Assembly: GCA_902491055.1 (NCBI GenBank)
Contig: CABUGI010000099.1
Span: 1 to 6,782 of the forward strand
DNA from: an uncultured Collinsella sp.
Lineage (GTDB): Bacteria; Actinomycetota; Coriobacteriia; Coriobacteriales; Coriobacteriaceae
Direction of reading: 5' to 3'
Length of the DNA stretch: 6,782 nt
The stretch's first letter is position 1. Every line of letters begins with the position of its first letter. The notes beneath the pieces are model-generated. The model did not search any database, was not told where the DNA came from, and was given only the letters and a program-made list of their open reading frames with translations. Made by a program: the position numbers and the translations under genes. Shown one piece after another: positions 1 through 6,137 of this stretch.

Positions 1-716
1 TTGCAGCTCTCCATCAGATAGGGATGGCCCACGACGTTGAGCATGTCGCGATCGTTCTCATTGTCGCCAAATGCCATCATCTCATCGGGCGAAATCCCCA
101 GGACACGACCGTAATCGGCAAGCGCGGAGCCCTTGCCCGAACCGAAACCGATAAGGTCCGTCCATGCGGTTCCAGACGTCATCACATCGACACGGTCGCC
201 AAAGAGGCGCTCGAAATACTCCCGGGCCGCCGGATAATCCACCTCGGGCGTCTGGAAGCCAATCTTAATGACATCCTCGTCGATGTCCTCGGGACGGTCG
301 ACCACCGCCACATCGCAGTGGACCACATAGCGCAAATGGTCGACGAACGCATCGTTGCCGCTCATGGTGTAGATGTGCCCCTCACACGAAAGGGTCATGT
401 CGGTATGGGGATACGCAACCACGGTATTCGCAATAACCATAGCAAGGCTACGCTCCATGGAACGCTTGACGACGGCACGCCCCTCGCTCATCACCAGGGT
501 TCCGTTTTCGCATACATAGGCGAGCTCATCGGCCACCGGGGCAAACAGGTAGCGCAAGCTCGCATATTGACGGCCACTCGCCGGCATAAACACGATACCA
601 CGACGATGCAGCTCATCGATAAGCTCAAAGGCCTCGGAACGCAGCTCGCGCTCCCCCGGATGCAGCAACGTGCCGTCCAAATCGCATGCAATCAGTTTGA
701 TTCCCTCAAGACCCAT
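1..716 (-). CDS. Cof-type HAD-IIB family phosphatase, 3' end beyond window
   Basis: The frame stays open from an ATG at 716-714 to the left edge, giving 238 residues without a stop. It reads as a haloacid dehalogenase-superfamily phosphatase of the Cof/IIB type, cytosolic, which typically removes phosphate from sugar phosphates or flavin/cofactor phosphates. All four HAD motifs are visible: DLDGT (D12 nucleophile, D14 acid/base), SGR at 47-49, K195 within SGKGSAL, and GDNEND at 217-222. The CENG at 69-72 is also typical of Cof proteins. The IIB cap lies between motifs II and III. Family members are about 260-275 residues, so roughly 25-35 residues are missing. A G-rich ribosome binding site (TTTGGGGGAAG) lies just upstream. 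It is the last visible gene of a minus-strand run with slyD and the UreE-like gene, separated from the latter by 83 bases that contain a hairpin. Substrate cannot be inferred. Confidence 0.93.
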   Translation of the reverse strand, partial: MGLEGIKLIACDLDGTLLHPGERELRSEAFELIDELHRRGIVFMPASGRQYASLRYLFAPVADELAYVCENGTLVMSEGRAVVKRSMERSLAMVIANTVVAYPHTDMTLSCEGHIYTMSGNDAFVDHLRYVVHCDVAVVDRPEDIDEDVIKIGFQTPEVDYPAAREYFERLFGDRVDVMTSGTAWTDLIGFGSGKGSALADYGRVLGISPDEMMAFGDNENDRDMLNVVGHPYLMESC

Positions 717-746
717 ATGCTTCCCCCAAAGCCTCATATCAACAGC

Positions 747-785
747 AAGACGGACCTTGATCGGTCGCCCCTCAAAGCCCGTCTT
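747..785 (-). terminator. 14-bp intercistronic hairpin (weak terminator or processing element)
   Basis: Bases 747-760 pair with 772-785 around an 11-base loop. The outer seven pairs (AAGACGG/CCGTCTT) are perfect. In the minus-strand RNA the remaining seven also pair, two of them as G-U. On the plus strand those two positions would be A-C mismatches, so the fold favours minus-strand RNA, the direction of the flanking genes. The downstream tail (TCTTGCTGTT) is only mildly U-rich, so it may be a leaky terminator, attenuator or mRNA-stability element between the UreE-like gene and the HAD gene. Confidence 0.5.
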
Positions 786-799
786 GCGCATACGCGCGC

Positions 800-1378
800 T
801 TAGCCGCGCGCCTTTTTTACGATGGTAAAGTCGGGAGCCATGCTCACGACGACCTCCGCCGCACTCGACGCAAAGCGCCGGTCCGCATCGAGTTCGCGGG
901 TAACCAGCGAGAGCCGAACACCCTCGACACCCCGGAGCATGCGGCCCAAAACAGGCTGCACCGGCGTATACATGCGCACAGTATGCTCGTCCGAGTCGCC
1001 CCGGAAGAGCGGCGCATGCATGTTGCCGATCTCCCAGCACGAATGCGCGAGCGCAATCGGGTCCATGCGGTCAACTTCGACCAAATAAACCTCGGCGCTG
1101 CGCAAGCGCACGACAACCGCCACGGGCACCATGCCCGAACGGTCAATGGCGAGCACGTCGCCGTCGGCAAGACGACCGCCGTCGGCAGTATCCAGCCGAA
1201 CATCGACCGTGCGCCCCAGCTCCGTCACGCCCGCAAACGCGCATACATCAGCCTGGTCCCAATCGAGCAGCAGATCGTCAACTTCAAAGACGCCGCCCAG
1301 CTTCCGGCGAAGCAGGAGTTCATAGGACGGATCGTTGAGATTTCCCAAGCATGTCGTCGAAACCAAGCGCTCAGACAT
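800..1378 (-). CDS. UreE-like nickel metallochaperone family protein (orphan, no urease nearby)
   Basis: This 192-residue protein matches the layout of UreE, the urease accessory protein that delivers Ni2+. An N-terminal beta-rich domain (about 35-100) contains GGRLADGDVLA. The ferredoxin-like C-terminal domain (about 104-165) contains the hallmark WEIGNMHAPL, equivalent to HLGNRHVPL of Klebsiella UreE, followed by PVLGRMLRG, equivalent to HVLDDMLRQ. H121 corresponds to the conserved dimer-interface metal ligand (Klebsiella His96). The HHDH ligand cluster seen in Klebsiella (about 109-112) is replaced by PVQP here, and there is no His-rich tail. The ATG is three bases after the slyD stop, so the two genes are almost certainly co-translated. 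The gene ends in AAAAAAG-GCGCGC coding for KKARG. No urease gene lies in the window, so the client is unknown: possibly a hydrogenase or another nickel enzyme, or a repurposed fold. Family is fairly sure; nickel delivery is inference. Confidence 0.75.
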   Translation of the reverse strand: MSERLVSTTCLGNLNDPSYELLLRRKLGGVFEVDDLLLDWDQADVCAFAGVTELGRTVDVRLDTADGGRLADGDVLAIDRSGMVPVAVVVRLRSAEVYLVEVDRMDPIALAHSCWEIGNMHAPLFRGDSDEHTVRMYTPVQPVLGRMLRGVEGVRLSLVTRELDADRRFASSAAEVVVSMAPDFTIVKKARG

Positions 1379-1381
1379 ACT

Positions 1382-1810
1382 CTAACCCTCGACCTCAACA
1401 AGCTCGATATCAAAGTTGAGGTCCTTGCCGGCCAGCTCGTGGTTGGCGTCGAGCGTCACAGCCTCGGGCGTTACGTCGATGACCACGGCGGGAACGGGCA
1501 TGCCGCTCGGCGTGGACAGGAAGAGCTTCATGCCCTTCTCGATCTGCTCGATGTTGGGAACCTGTTCGGCCGGGAAGGTAATAACCATCTCGGGATTGTG
1601 CTCGCCGTAGGCATCGGCAGCCGGGATGTGCACGGTCTTCTTCTCGCCCACCTGCATGTCGACAACAGCGGCGTCGAAGCCCTTGATCATCTGACCGGCG
1701 CCGCAGGTGAACTCCAGCGGCTCGCCGCGATCGTAGGAGCTATCGAACTGCGTGCCGTCATCGAGCGTGCCGCGATAATGGGTCTTGACCTTCTTGCCCT
1801 GGTTGGACAT
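1382..1810 (-). CDS. slyD: SlyD-like FKBP-type peptidyl-prolyl cis-trans isomerase
   Basis: The 142-residue protein catalyses cis-trans isomerisation of X-Pro bonds and probably acts as a cytosolic folding chaperone. The split FKBP domain occupies roughly 1-67 and 123-142, with GTLDDGTQFDSS (14-25), GAGQMIKGFD (37-46) and VGEKKTV (54-60). The flap-insertion domain (about 70-122) contains AYGEHNPEMV and TPSGMPVPAVV, followed by the SlyD hallmark NHELAGKDLNFDIELV (123-138). Unlike E. coli SlyD it stops right after the fold, with no Cys/His-rich metal-binding tail. I chose ATG 1810 over the upstream ATG at 1840 because GGAGG at 1820-1816 sits five bases before it and homology begins there. It heads a minus-strand run with the UreE-like gene three bases downstream. 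The symbol is by family; function of the tail-less form in nickel handling is not established by this sequence. Confidence 0.93.
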   Translation of the reverse strand: MSNQGKKVKTHYRGTLDDGTQFDSSYDRGEPLEFTCGAGQMIKGFDAAVVDMQVGEKKTVHIPAADAYGEHNPEMVITFPAEQVPNIEQIEKGMKLFLSTPSGMPVPAVVIDVTPEAVTLDANHELAGKDLNFDIELVEVEG

Positions 1811-1815
1811 GGTAA

Positions 1816-1820
1816 CCTCC
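1816..1820 (-). promoter_or_regulatory. Ribosome binding site fixing the slyD start
   Basis: GGAGG on the minus strand, five bases before the ATG at 1810. It makes the 10-residue-longer start at 1840 unlikely. Confidence 0.85.
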
Positions 1821-1828
1821 GTGATAAG

Positions 1829-1851
1829 GGCGGCGCACAACGCGGGCCGCC
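1829..1851 (-). promoter_or_regulatory. GC-only hairpin in the slyD leader
   Basis: GGCGGC (1851-1846) pairs with GCCGCC (1834-1829) in the minus-strand RNA. A further short GCG/UGC stem around UUG is possible inside. The hairpin ends eight bases before the ribosome binding site, so it could affect translation or message stability. It could also be chance in GC-rich DNA. Confidence 0.35.
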
Positions 1852-1921
1852 GTGAACATATGGCGCTAACTATACCCTAGTCATACAATTCAATGATAGT
1901 TTGCAAAGAAACGCTGCAACC
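1841..1921. promoter_or_regulatory. Divergent promoter region between slyD and the dipeptidase gene
   Basis: This is the only divergent spacer in the window and is clearly more AT-rich than the genes, so promoters for both directions must lie here or nearby. The best minus-strand -10 is TATAGT at 1874-1869, which would give slyD a leader of about 50 bases. The best plus-strand -10 is TACAAT at 1884-1889. Neither has a convincing TTGACA-like -35 at 16-18 bases. The region is well supported, the individual boxes are not. Confidence 0.45.
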
Positions 1922-1926
1922 GGAGG
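1922..1926 (+). promoter_or_regulatory. Ribosome binding site fixing the dipeptidase start
   Basis: GGAGG four bases before ATG 1931. It argues against the in-frame upstream ATG at 1901, which has no such site and would add ten unconserved residues. Confidence 0.85.
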
Positions 1927-1930
1927 AACC

Positions 1931-2944
1931 ATGGCATATCCCGTATTTGACCTACACTGCGACACCGCCGACCGAATCGGCTGGGCCACGCTCGATCTCG
2001 ACCTGCGCTTTACCGCCGGCACCGACGGTTATTTCCCCGGCGACGAAACGCATCCGCAAGATTTCGACCTCATCGAGGGCAACGCCTGCGCCATCTCGCT
2101 CGCAAAGATCGGCAACACGCCGTGGGCACAGTGCTTCGCCACGTTTGTCCCCGATGAGATTCCCACCGCCCACGCCGCGCGCTTCCAGGCGCAGATCATG
2201 GCGCATATGAGCGGCCAGGCCATGCTCAACCACGACCGCATGGTCAACGTACGCAGCGCGGCAGACATTCGCCCCGCGCTCAAAGACGGCAAGGTCGCCT
2301 GCATCCACACCATCGAAAACGCCACGTTCTTTGCCGAGGACCCCGCGCTGATCGAGGTGCTTAAGAGCCTGGGCGTACTCATGTCATCGCTCAGCTGGAA
2401 TGCGCAGGGACCGCTCGCGAGCGGACACGATACCCACGCCGGCCTCACCGCCGCCGGCATCGAGGCACTTACGCAGATGGAGCACGCCGGCATGGTACTT
2501 GACGTCTCCCACCTCAACGATGAGTGCTTTGACGAGGTTGTCGCCCACGCCACACGTCCCTTCGTCGCCAGCCACTCCAACTCCCGTGCGGTTTGCGGCG
2601 TCAAACGCAACCTTACCGACGACCAGTTCCGCACCATTCGCGACATGGGCGGTATCGTCGGCCTCAACTACTGCAGCGAGTTCCTTTCCAACGACGCAAC
2701 CGACAAGACCGCCGCAGACGTCACCTTCGACCAGCTGGCGGCACATATCGAGCACTGGCTCGACCTGGGCGGCGAGGACGTCATCGCGCTCGGCGGCGAC
2801 TGGGACGGTGCCACGGTGCCCGCCTTCCTCTCCGATGCCAGCAAGATGCCCGAGTTCCAGAACATGCTCTCCAAGCACTTTGGCAAGACCGTGATGCAGA
2901 AGCTCTGCAGCGACAACGCGCTTGCCTTCTTTGAGCGTTATTAA
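1931..2944 (+). CDS. Peptidase M19 family dipeptidase (membrane dipeptidase-like)
   Basis: The 337-residue zinc dipeptidase resembles renal/membrane dipeptidase and should hydrolyse dipeptides, possibly including L-D or D-D forms. The expected metal ligands are all present in order: H9 and D11 (DLHCD), E129 (HTIEN), H194 (LDVSH), H215 (ASHSNSRAV) and D290 (GGDWDG). The NSR after H215 provides the arginine (R219) expected to contact substrate carboxylate. There is no signal peptide or membrane segment, so the bacterial enzyme is probably cytosolic. Length fits bacterial M19 proteins (about 310-400). It is the first gene of a plus-strand pair, 74 bases before the YgjP-like gene. In a gut anaerobe it likely serves peptide scavenging; exact substrate cannot be read from sequence. 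Confidence 0.95.
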   Translation: MAYPVFDLHCDTADRIGWATLDLDLRFTAGTDGYFPGDETHPQDFDLIEGNACAISLAKIGNTPWAQCFATFVPDEIPTAHAARFQAQIMAHMSGQAMLNHDRMVNVRSAADIRPALKDGKVACIHTIENATFFAEDPALIEVLKSLGVLMSSLSWNAQGPLASGHDTHAGLTAAGIEALTQMEHAGMVLDVSHLNDECFDEVVAHATRPFVASHSNSRAVCGVKRNLTDDQFRTIRDMGGIVGLNYCSEFLSNDATDKTAADVTFDQLAAHIEHWLDLGGEDVIALGGDWDGATVPAFLSDASKMPEFQNMLSKHFGKTVMQKLCSDNALAFFERY

Positions 2945-2960
2945 TTTCACATCCCTTGAG

Positions 2961-2996
2961 CGGGCCGGCATGCCGAACGGTCGACATGCCGGCCCG
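2961..2996 (+). terminator. Perfect 12-bp intercistronic hairpin, no U-tract
   Basis: CGGGCCGGCATG (2961-2972) and its exact complement CATGCCGGCCCG (2985-2996) flank a 12-base loop that can itself pair as CCG-AA-CGG. It begins 16 bases after the dipeptidase stop. The following bases are TCCCCAATC, with no U-run, so this is not a standard intrinsic terminator. It may be an attenuator or an mRNA 3'-end protector. Being symmetric, it works on either strand. Confidence 0.5.
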
Positions 2997-3006
2997 TCCC
3001 CAATCT

Positions 3007-3012
3007 GAAGGA
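3007..3012 (+). promoter_or_regulatory. Ribosome binding site supporting a TTG start at 3019
   Basis: GAAGGA lies six bases before TTG 3019. The longer in-frame starts (TTG 2956, ATG 2986) lie before or inside the hairpin and have no comparable site. Confidence 0.75.
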
Positions 3013-3018
3013 CCGCTT

Positions 3019-3795
3019 TTGACGCAGCAGTTTACGATTTCCGCATCCCGACCGGATGGGACGCCCATCCCCGTCATCGTTACCAAAAAGCGCGTCAAGA
3101 ACTTCAACCTACGCGTCACATCGAACGGTGAGGTCCACGCCAGTGCACCGCTCGGCGCCAGCCGCGAGCGTATCGAAGCGTTTGTGAAGCGCAACAGCGC
3201 CTGGATTATCAGCCGACTTGCCCAGCGCGAGCAACGTCAGACGACGGCGCGAGAGCCGCTCAGTCCCTCGTCCATCATTGCGCTTTGGGGCAAACCCATC
3301 ACCGTTCAGGATGCACTCGACCACAACTTTGAGCCACCCGCACCGCGGCCCAAGCAGGCTACCTTCGCAAGTTTTATGGGTACCGACGAGCCAAGTGGGT
3401 GCACGCAGGCAAAGCAGCGCACAGCCCTCGACGGCCTAACGCCCAAAGAACTCCAGATCCACATCGACCAGCTCTATACGTCCGAAGTCATATCGGCGCT
3501 GCGCGATATGGTGCACGCATACGAAATCGCAATGGGTGTCGCCGTTTCCCGCGTTTCCGTACGCAGCATGAAAACGCGTTGGGGCTCCTGCACGCCCAAA
3601 TCCGGCGCCGTTCGCATCGCACGAGAACTTGCCGCCTACCCCGTCGAATGTCTCGACATGGTTGTCGCCCACGAGCTCGTCCACTTGCTCGAGCCAAGCC
3701 ACAATCAGCGGTTTCACGCCCTGCTCGACACGTACTGCCCCAACAATAGAGCACTGTCCCAGCGGCTCAAGCAGCCACCCATAGAGACGTATTAG
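3019..3795 (+). CDS. YgjP-like (DUF45) zinc metallopeptidase-domain protein
   Basis: The 258-residue protein belongs to the YgjP/M48-like family. The zinc motif HELVH (218-222, catalytic E219) is followed by the third ligand H228 in EPSHNQRF, matching the family's HELxH-x5-H arrangement. Upstream are the other family marks: the N-terminal basic beta-rich segment with KKRVKNFNLRV (23-33) and MKTRWGSC (184-191), the latter resembling the conserved QKTRWGSC. Residues about 73-140 form a variable linker. There is no signal peptide. The physiological substrate of these proteins is poorly known, and some are annotated as UTP pyrophosphatase or M48-like peptidase; I do not choose between these. The TTG start is set by the ribosome binding site at 3007-3012. 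It probably shares a transcript with the upstream dipeptidase and ends six bases from the stop of the convergent folB. Confidence 0.9.
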   Translation: MTQQFTISASRPDGTPIPVIVTKKRVKNFNLRVTSNGEVHASAPLGASRERIEAFVKRNSAWIISRLAQREQRQTTAREPLSPSSIIALWGKPITVQDALDHNFEPPAPRPKQATFASFMGTDEPSGCTQAKQRTALDGLTPKELQIHIDQLYTSEVISALRDMVHAYEIAMGVAVSRVSVRSMKTRWGSCTPKSGAVRIARELAAYPVECLDMVVAHELVHLLEPSHNQRFHALLDTYCPNNRALSQRLKQPPIETY

Positions 3796-3801
3796 AACCG
3801 G

Positions 3802-4287
3802 TTAGCGCACGCGCTCGATCTCGACACCGCAGCTTGCCAGGGGAAGACCGACGGGCGCCCAAGGCTTATCGAGCTTAACACGCACGCCAAGCAGCAAGGG
3901 GTAACGACGTAGCAGCATCTGGGCCACACCCTCGGCCGCAGCCTCGATAAGCTTAAACGTATGCTCACGCAGATAGCCATCGACATCGTGGCACACCGAG
4001 CCGTAGTCAATCGAGGCGTCCAGGTTATCGTGCTCCCCCGCTGCACGCAGGTCGGCATAGAGCACCAGGGACACGATGAACTTCTGGCCCAGCGTGTTCT
4101 CTTCGGGATACACACCATGATTGGCAAAGACCTCGAGACCGTCGATAGTAATGCGATCGGCATGGCGAAGATCGTCATAGCTCACGTGGGGCACCGCCGT
4201 TGCGGTGGATATTTCGCCCCTTCCACGGCGGGCGAGCTCGGCGCCTTCAGTCTTGGTTGCATTCTCGGGCAGTTTCTTGTTGCTCAT
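3802..4287 (-). CDS. folB: Dihydroneopterin aldolase, with N-terminal extension
   Basis: FolB converts 7,8-dihydroneopterin to 6-hydroxymethyl-7,8-dihydropterin and glycolaldehyde in folate synthesis. The catalytic domain (about 44-161) starts with DRITIDGLEVFANHGVYPEE, where E63 aligns with Glu22 of the S. aureus enzyme. It continues with the pterin-binding NLDASIDYG region (88-96), LIEAAAEGVAQ (113-123) and VKLDKPWAPVG (137-147), whose K141 is the likely catalytic lysine. The usual length is about 120 residues; this protein has 161 because of about 43 hydrophilic N-terminal residues. The ATG at 4287 has AAGGAG nine bases upstream. In-frame GTG codons near residues 32-35 would remove most of the extension but have no clear ribosome binding site. 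It is the last gene of the nrdG-folE-HD-folB run, 43 bases after the HD gene. Confidence 0.93.
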   Translation of the reverse strand: MSNKKLPENATKTEGAELARRGRGEISTATAVPHVSYDDLRHADRITIDGLEVFANHGVYPEENTLGQKFIVSLVLYADLRAAGEHDNLDASIDYGSVCHDVDGYLREHTFKLIEAAAEGVAQMLLRRYPLLLGVRVKLDKPWAPVGLPLASCGVEIERVR

Positions 4288-4330
4288 CGCGATCGTCTCC
4301 TTCGTTTAGAACCCCGGCCGCGCAAACTAA

Positions 4331-4912
4331 CTACACGCGAATCGACAGGTTCTTTTTATCATCGCTCCAGTTGCAAGCATTGCGCGCGGGGCATGCAAAG
4401 CAGGCGCGCGACGCTTTATCGGCCGCATAGAGCAGACGCTCAAGCGGTTGGCTGTTCACGCGCAGCTTTCGATGGCCCAGAATGGCCGTCTTAATGGCTG
4501 CGGCATCGGCCGGCTCAAACGCCACATCATCGGGCATGCCGCCGAGAATCGCATCAGCGACGCGTTCGCTTGCAACATCATGGGATATACCCGATTCATA
4601 CTGTTCATCTTTGCCGATATCGTGAAGAAGTGCCGTGGCGTAGATGACCTCGCGGTCAAATTCGAGCTGTTCCTCGAGATTCTTGATCCACATAATGCGA
4701 GCGACATCGAGCAGATGGTCAATACCGTGGCGGCAGAAGATGCGCCCCGATTCCAACTGCGCAATGTTGCCCAGGTGCCGCCGAAACAGCCCGTTGGCAC
4801 AAATGTAATCAATGCGAGGCATAGCACCAAAGGGGGCCAGGCCCGAAGCCATGAAGCCGCGACGCGACGTCCCCTCATCGGTCTTCGATGTAAAGTCGTT
4901 GACGACCCTCAT
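4331..4912 (-). CDS. HD-domain phosphohydrolase with C-terminal cysteine cluster
   Basis: This 193-residue protein carries a full metal-dependent HD set in order: H62 (RHGIDH), H97-D98 (LLHDIGK), H111 (SHDVASE), H147 (GHRK) and D165 (AADK). The H-HD-H-H-D pattern is that of two-metal HD phosphohydrolases such as YqeK. The C-terminus has a Cys cluster CFACPARNAC (C171, C174, C180), possibly a metal site with C60. The start at ATG 4912 is one base after the folE stop (TAG-C-ATG), implying translational coupling. A longer frame opening at 4966 would overlap folE and is less likely. It lies between folE and folB, so a role in dephosphorylating a pterin phosphate is plausible. That is inference from position; a nucleotide phosphohydrolase role is equally compatible with the domain. 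Confidence 0.85.
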   Translation of the reverse strand: MRVVNDFTSKTDEGTSRRGFMASGLAPFGAMPRIDYICANGLFRRHLGNIAQLESGRIFCRHGIDHLLDVARIMWIKNLEEQLEFDREVIYATALLHDIGKDEQYESGISHDVASERVADAILGGMPDDVAFEPADAAAIKTAILGHRKLRVNSQPLERLLYAADKASRACFACPARNACNWSDDKKNLSIRV

Positions 4913-4913
4913 G

Positions 4914-5471
4914 CTAATGGCCCAGCATCCTAAAGAACCGCTCCTCGAGCGCGGGATCGGTCTCAAAGACGCCGCGGCGAGCGAGCGTCACGGTCTTGGT
5001 GCCGGGCTTTTGCACGCCGCGCATCGTCATGCACATGTGCTCGGCTTCCATCAGCACAATCGCCCCTTGGGGAGCAAGATATTCCATGAGGGCATCGGCA
5101 ACCTGTGCACACAACTGCTCCTGCAGCTGCAGACGACGGGCATAGACTTCAACCGTGCGAGCGAGCTTAGACAGACCCGCCACGCGACCGTTAGGGATAT
5201 AGCCGATCGCAGCCTTGCCATAAAACGGCAGCAGATGGTGCTCGCACAGCGAGTAAAACGTAATGTCGCGCTCAATAACCAAGTCGTTCGAAGCGACGGC
5301 AAAGGTTTTGGACAGGTGCTCCTCGGCACTCTGATCCATACCGCCGGCGATCTCACCATACATACGGGCAACGCGCGCCGGGGTCTCCAGCAGGCCCTCA
5401 CGAGTTGGGTCCTCGCCTATGCCCTCAAGCAACAGCTTAATGGCGGCCTCGACTTTTTCCTGATCGATCAT
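4914..5471 (-). CDS. folE: GTP cyclohydrolase I (type IA)
   Basis: FolE converts GTP to 7,8-dihydroneopterin triphosphate and formate, the first committed step of folate synthesis. It acts as a zinc-dependent cytosolic decamer. The 185-residue product has GEDPTREGLLETPARVARMY (19-38), the signature SLCEHHLLPFYGKAAIGYIP (74-93) with Zn ligands C76 and H79, SKLARTVEVYARRLQLQEQL (101-120), and EAEHMCMTMRGV (142-153) with the third zinc ligand C147 and catalytic H145. I chose ATG 5471, with GAGG five bases upstream, because it gives the usual family length. The frame extends 21 residues further but without homology. It follows nrdG by 66 bases, and its stop is one base from the start of the HD gene. 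Confidence 0.97.
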   Translation of the reverse strand: MIDQEKVEAAIKLLLEGIGEDPTREGLLETPARVARMYGEIAGGMDQSAEEHLSKTFAVASNDLVIERDITFYSLCEHHLLPFYGKAAIGYIPNGRVAGLSKLARTVEVYARRLQLQEQLCAQVADALMEYLAPQGAIVLMEAEHMCMTMRGVQKPGTKTVTLARRGVFETDPALEERFFRMLGH

Positions 5472-5476
5472 CTGGG

Positions 5477-5480
5477 CCTC
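5477..5480 (-). promoter_or_regulatory. Ribosome binding site fixing the folE start
   Basis: GAGG on the minus strand, five bases before ATG 5471, which supports the 185-residue form of FolE. Confidence 0.65.
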
Positions 5481-5537
5481 ACTTTTCCGATTTTGCGTTC
5501 GCGCTATGGTACCACGCCCTTTGGCATCGGCCACAAG

Positions 5538-6119
5538 CTACATAGTATGGGTCGAATAGACTGGATCGTCCCGCCAAAGTTCAACCGCATCACAAAGCGC
5601 AACGCCCTCGCGCTCAGCACGGTCGCGCGTAGCGTTCATATCGATCACACGCTGGTTACTCGAGCCTCTAAAACGCAATGAGATATCGTACAGATCCTGA
5701 ACAAACGGGCCGTCCACCAACATGTCGAGGCGGGCCAGGATACGGTTCGTCACCTCGGTATGATGACGGCCACCCGGCATAAGCTCCTCGAGCACGTCGC
5801 CGGTAAAGCACCAAATGGTCTTGCCCGACCCCGCGGGATAGGCCGCACGCACGCGTTCGATAAAGTCAACAAGCCCCACCTGATTCTCGGGCTCCATAGG
5901 CTCGCCGCCCAGAATCGTCAGACCATCGATAAAGGGGTGGTCGAGGCTCTCGATAATCTTGTCCTCGACGGCACGATCGAACGGCTCACCCGCAGCAAAG
6001 TCCCACGCGACAGAGTTAAAGCAATTCTTGCACCCACGACGGCACCCGCTCACAAACAGAGAAGTACGAACGCCTTCCCCATCAGCAATGTCGAAATACT
6101 TAATGTTCGCGTAGTTCAT
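5538..6119 (-). CDS. nrdG: Anaerobic ribonucleoside-triphosphate reductase activating protein (radical SAM)
   Basis: NrdG uses a [4Fe-4S] cluster and S-adenosylmethionine to generate the glycyl radical on NrdD. The 193-residue protein has the radical-SAM cluster motif C26-x3-C30-x2-C33 in SGCRRGCKNC, preceded by DGEGVRTSLFVSG (13-25). The SAM-binding LGGEPM follows at 70-75. Family-typical VDGPFVQDLYD (135-145) and LRFRGSSNQRVIDM (148-161) complete the match. Length is normal for the family (about 150-200). ATG 6119 is preceded by GGGAGAG at 6132-6126. A 52-residue in-frame extension to 6275 is only the translation of the palindromic spacer. It follows nrdD on the same strand but after an unusually long 426-base structured spacer, and precedes folE by 66 bases. 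Confidence 0.96.
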   Translation of the reverse strand: MNYANIKYFDIADGEGVRTSLFVSGCRRGCKNCFNSVAWDFAAGEPFDRAVEDKIIESLDHPFIDGLTILGGEPMEPENQVGLVDFIERVRAAYPAGSGKTIWCFTGDVLEELMPGGRHHTEVTNRILARLDMLVDGPFVQDLYDISLRFRGSSNQRVIDMNATRDRAEREGVALCDAVELWRDDPVYSTHTM

Positions 6120-6125
6120 AGGTAA

Positions 6126-6137
6126 CTCTCCCGGGAG
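6126..6137 (-). promoter_or_regulatory. nrdG ribosome binding site overlapped by a palindrome
   Basis: On the minus strand GGGAGAG (6132-6126) precedes ATG 6119 by six bases. It overlaps the palindrome CTCCCGGGAG (6128-6137), whose CTCCC half is complementary to the ribosome binding site. The 25-bp stem of the adjacent inverted repeat starts at 6135. Folding could therefore mask or expose the site, suggesting, but not proving, translational control. Confidence 0.45.

Noticed and set aside
24..803. Long plus-strand open frame of 259 codons
   Set aside because: It is antisense to the HAD phosphatase frame, which has all four family motifs and a ribosome binding site. Its translation (His/Arg-rich) matches no recognisable family.
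794..818. Plus-strand terminator-like GCGCGC-TTAGCC-GCGCGC followed by CTTTTTT
   Set aside because: It looks like an intrinsic terminator on the plus strand, but no plus-strand gene precedes it, and the sequence is the KKARG-stop end of the minus-strand UreE-like gene. Probably coincidence.
983..1855. Plus-strand open frame of 290 codons
   Set aside because: It is the antisense shadow of the UreE-like and slyD genes, both of which have clear motifs on the other strand, and it spans their junction and the slyD leader.
2029..2971. Minus-strand open frames of 195-212 codons across the dipeptidase gene
   Set aside because: They are antisense to the M19 dipeptidase, which has every metal ligand in place. 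High GC content produces long shadow frames.
4812..5681. Plus-strand open frame of 289 codons
   Set aside because: It runs antisense through folE, whose signature motifs are unmistakable, and into parts of the HD and nrdG genes.
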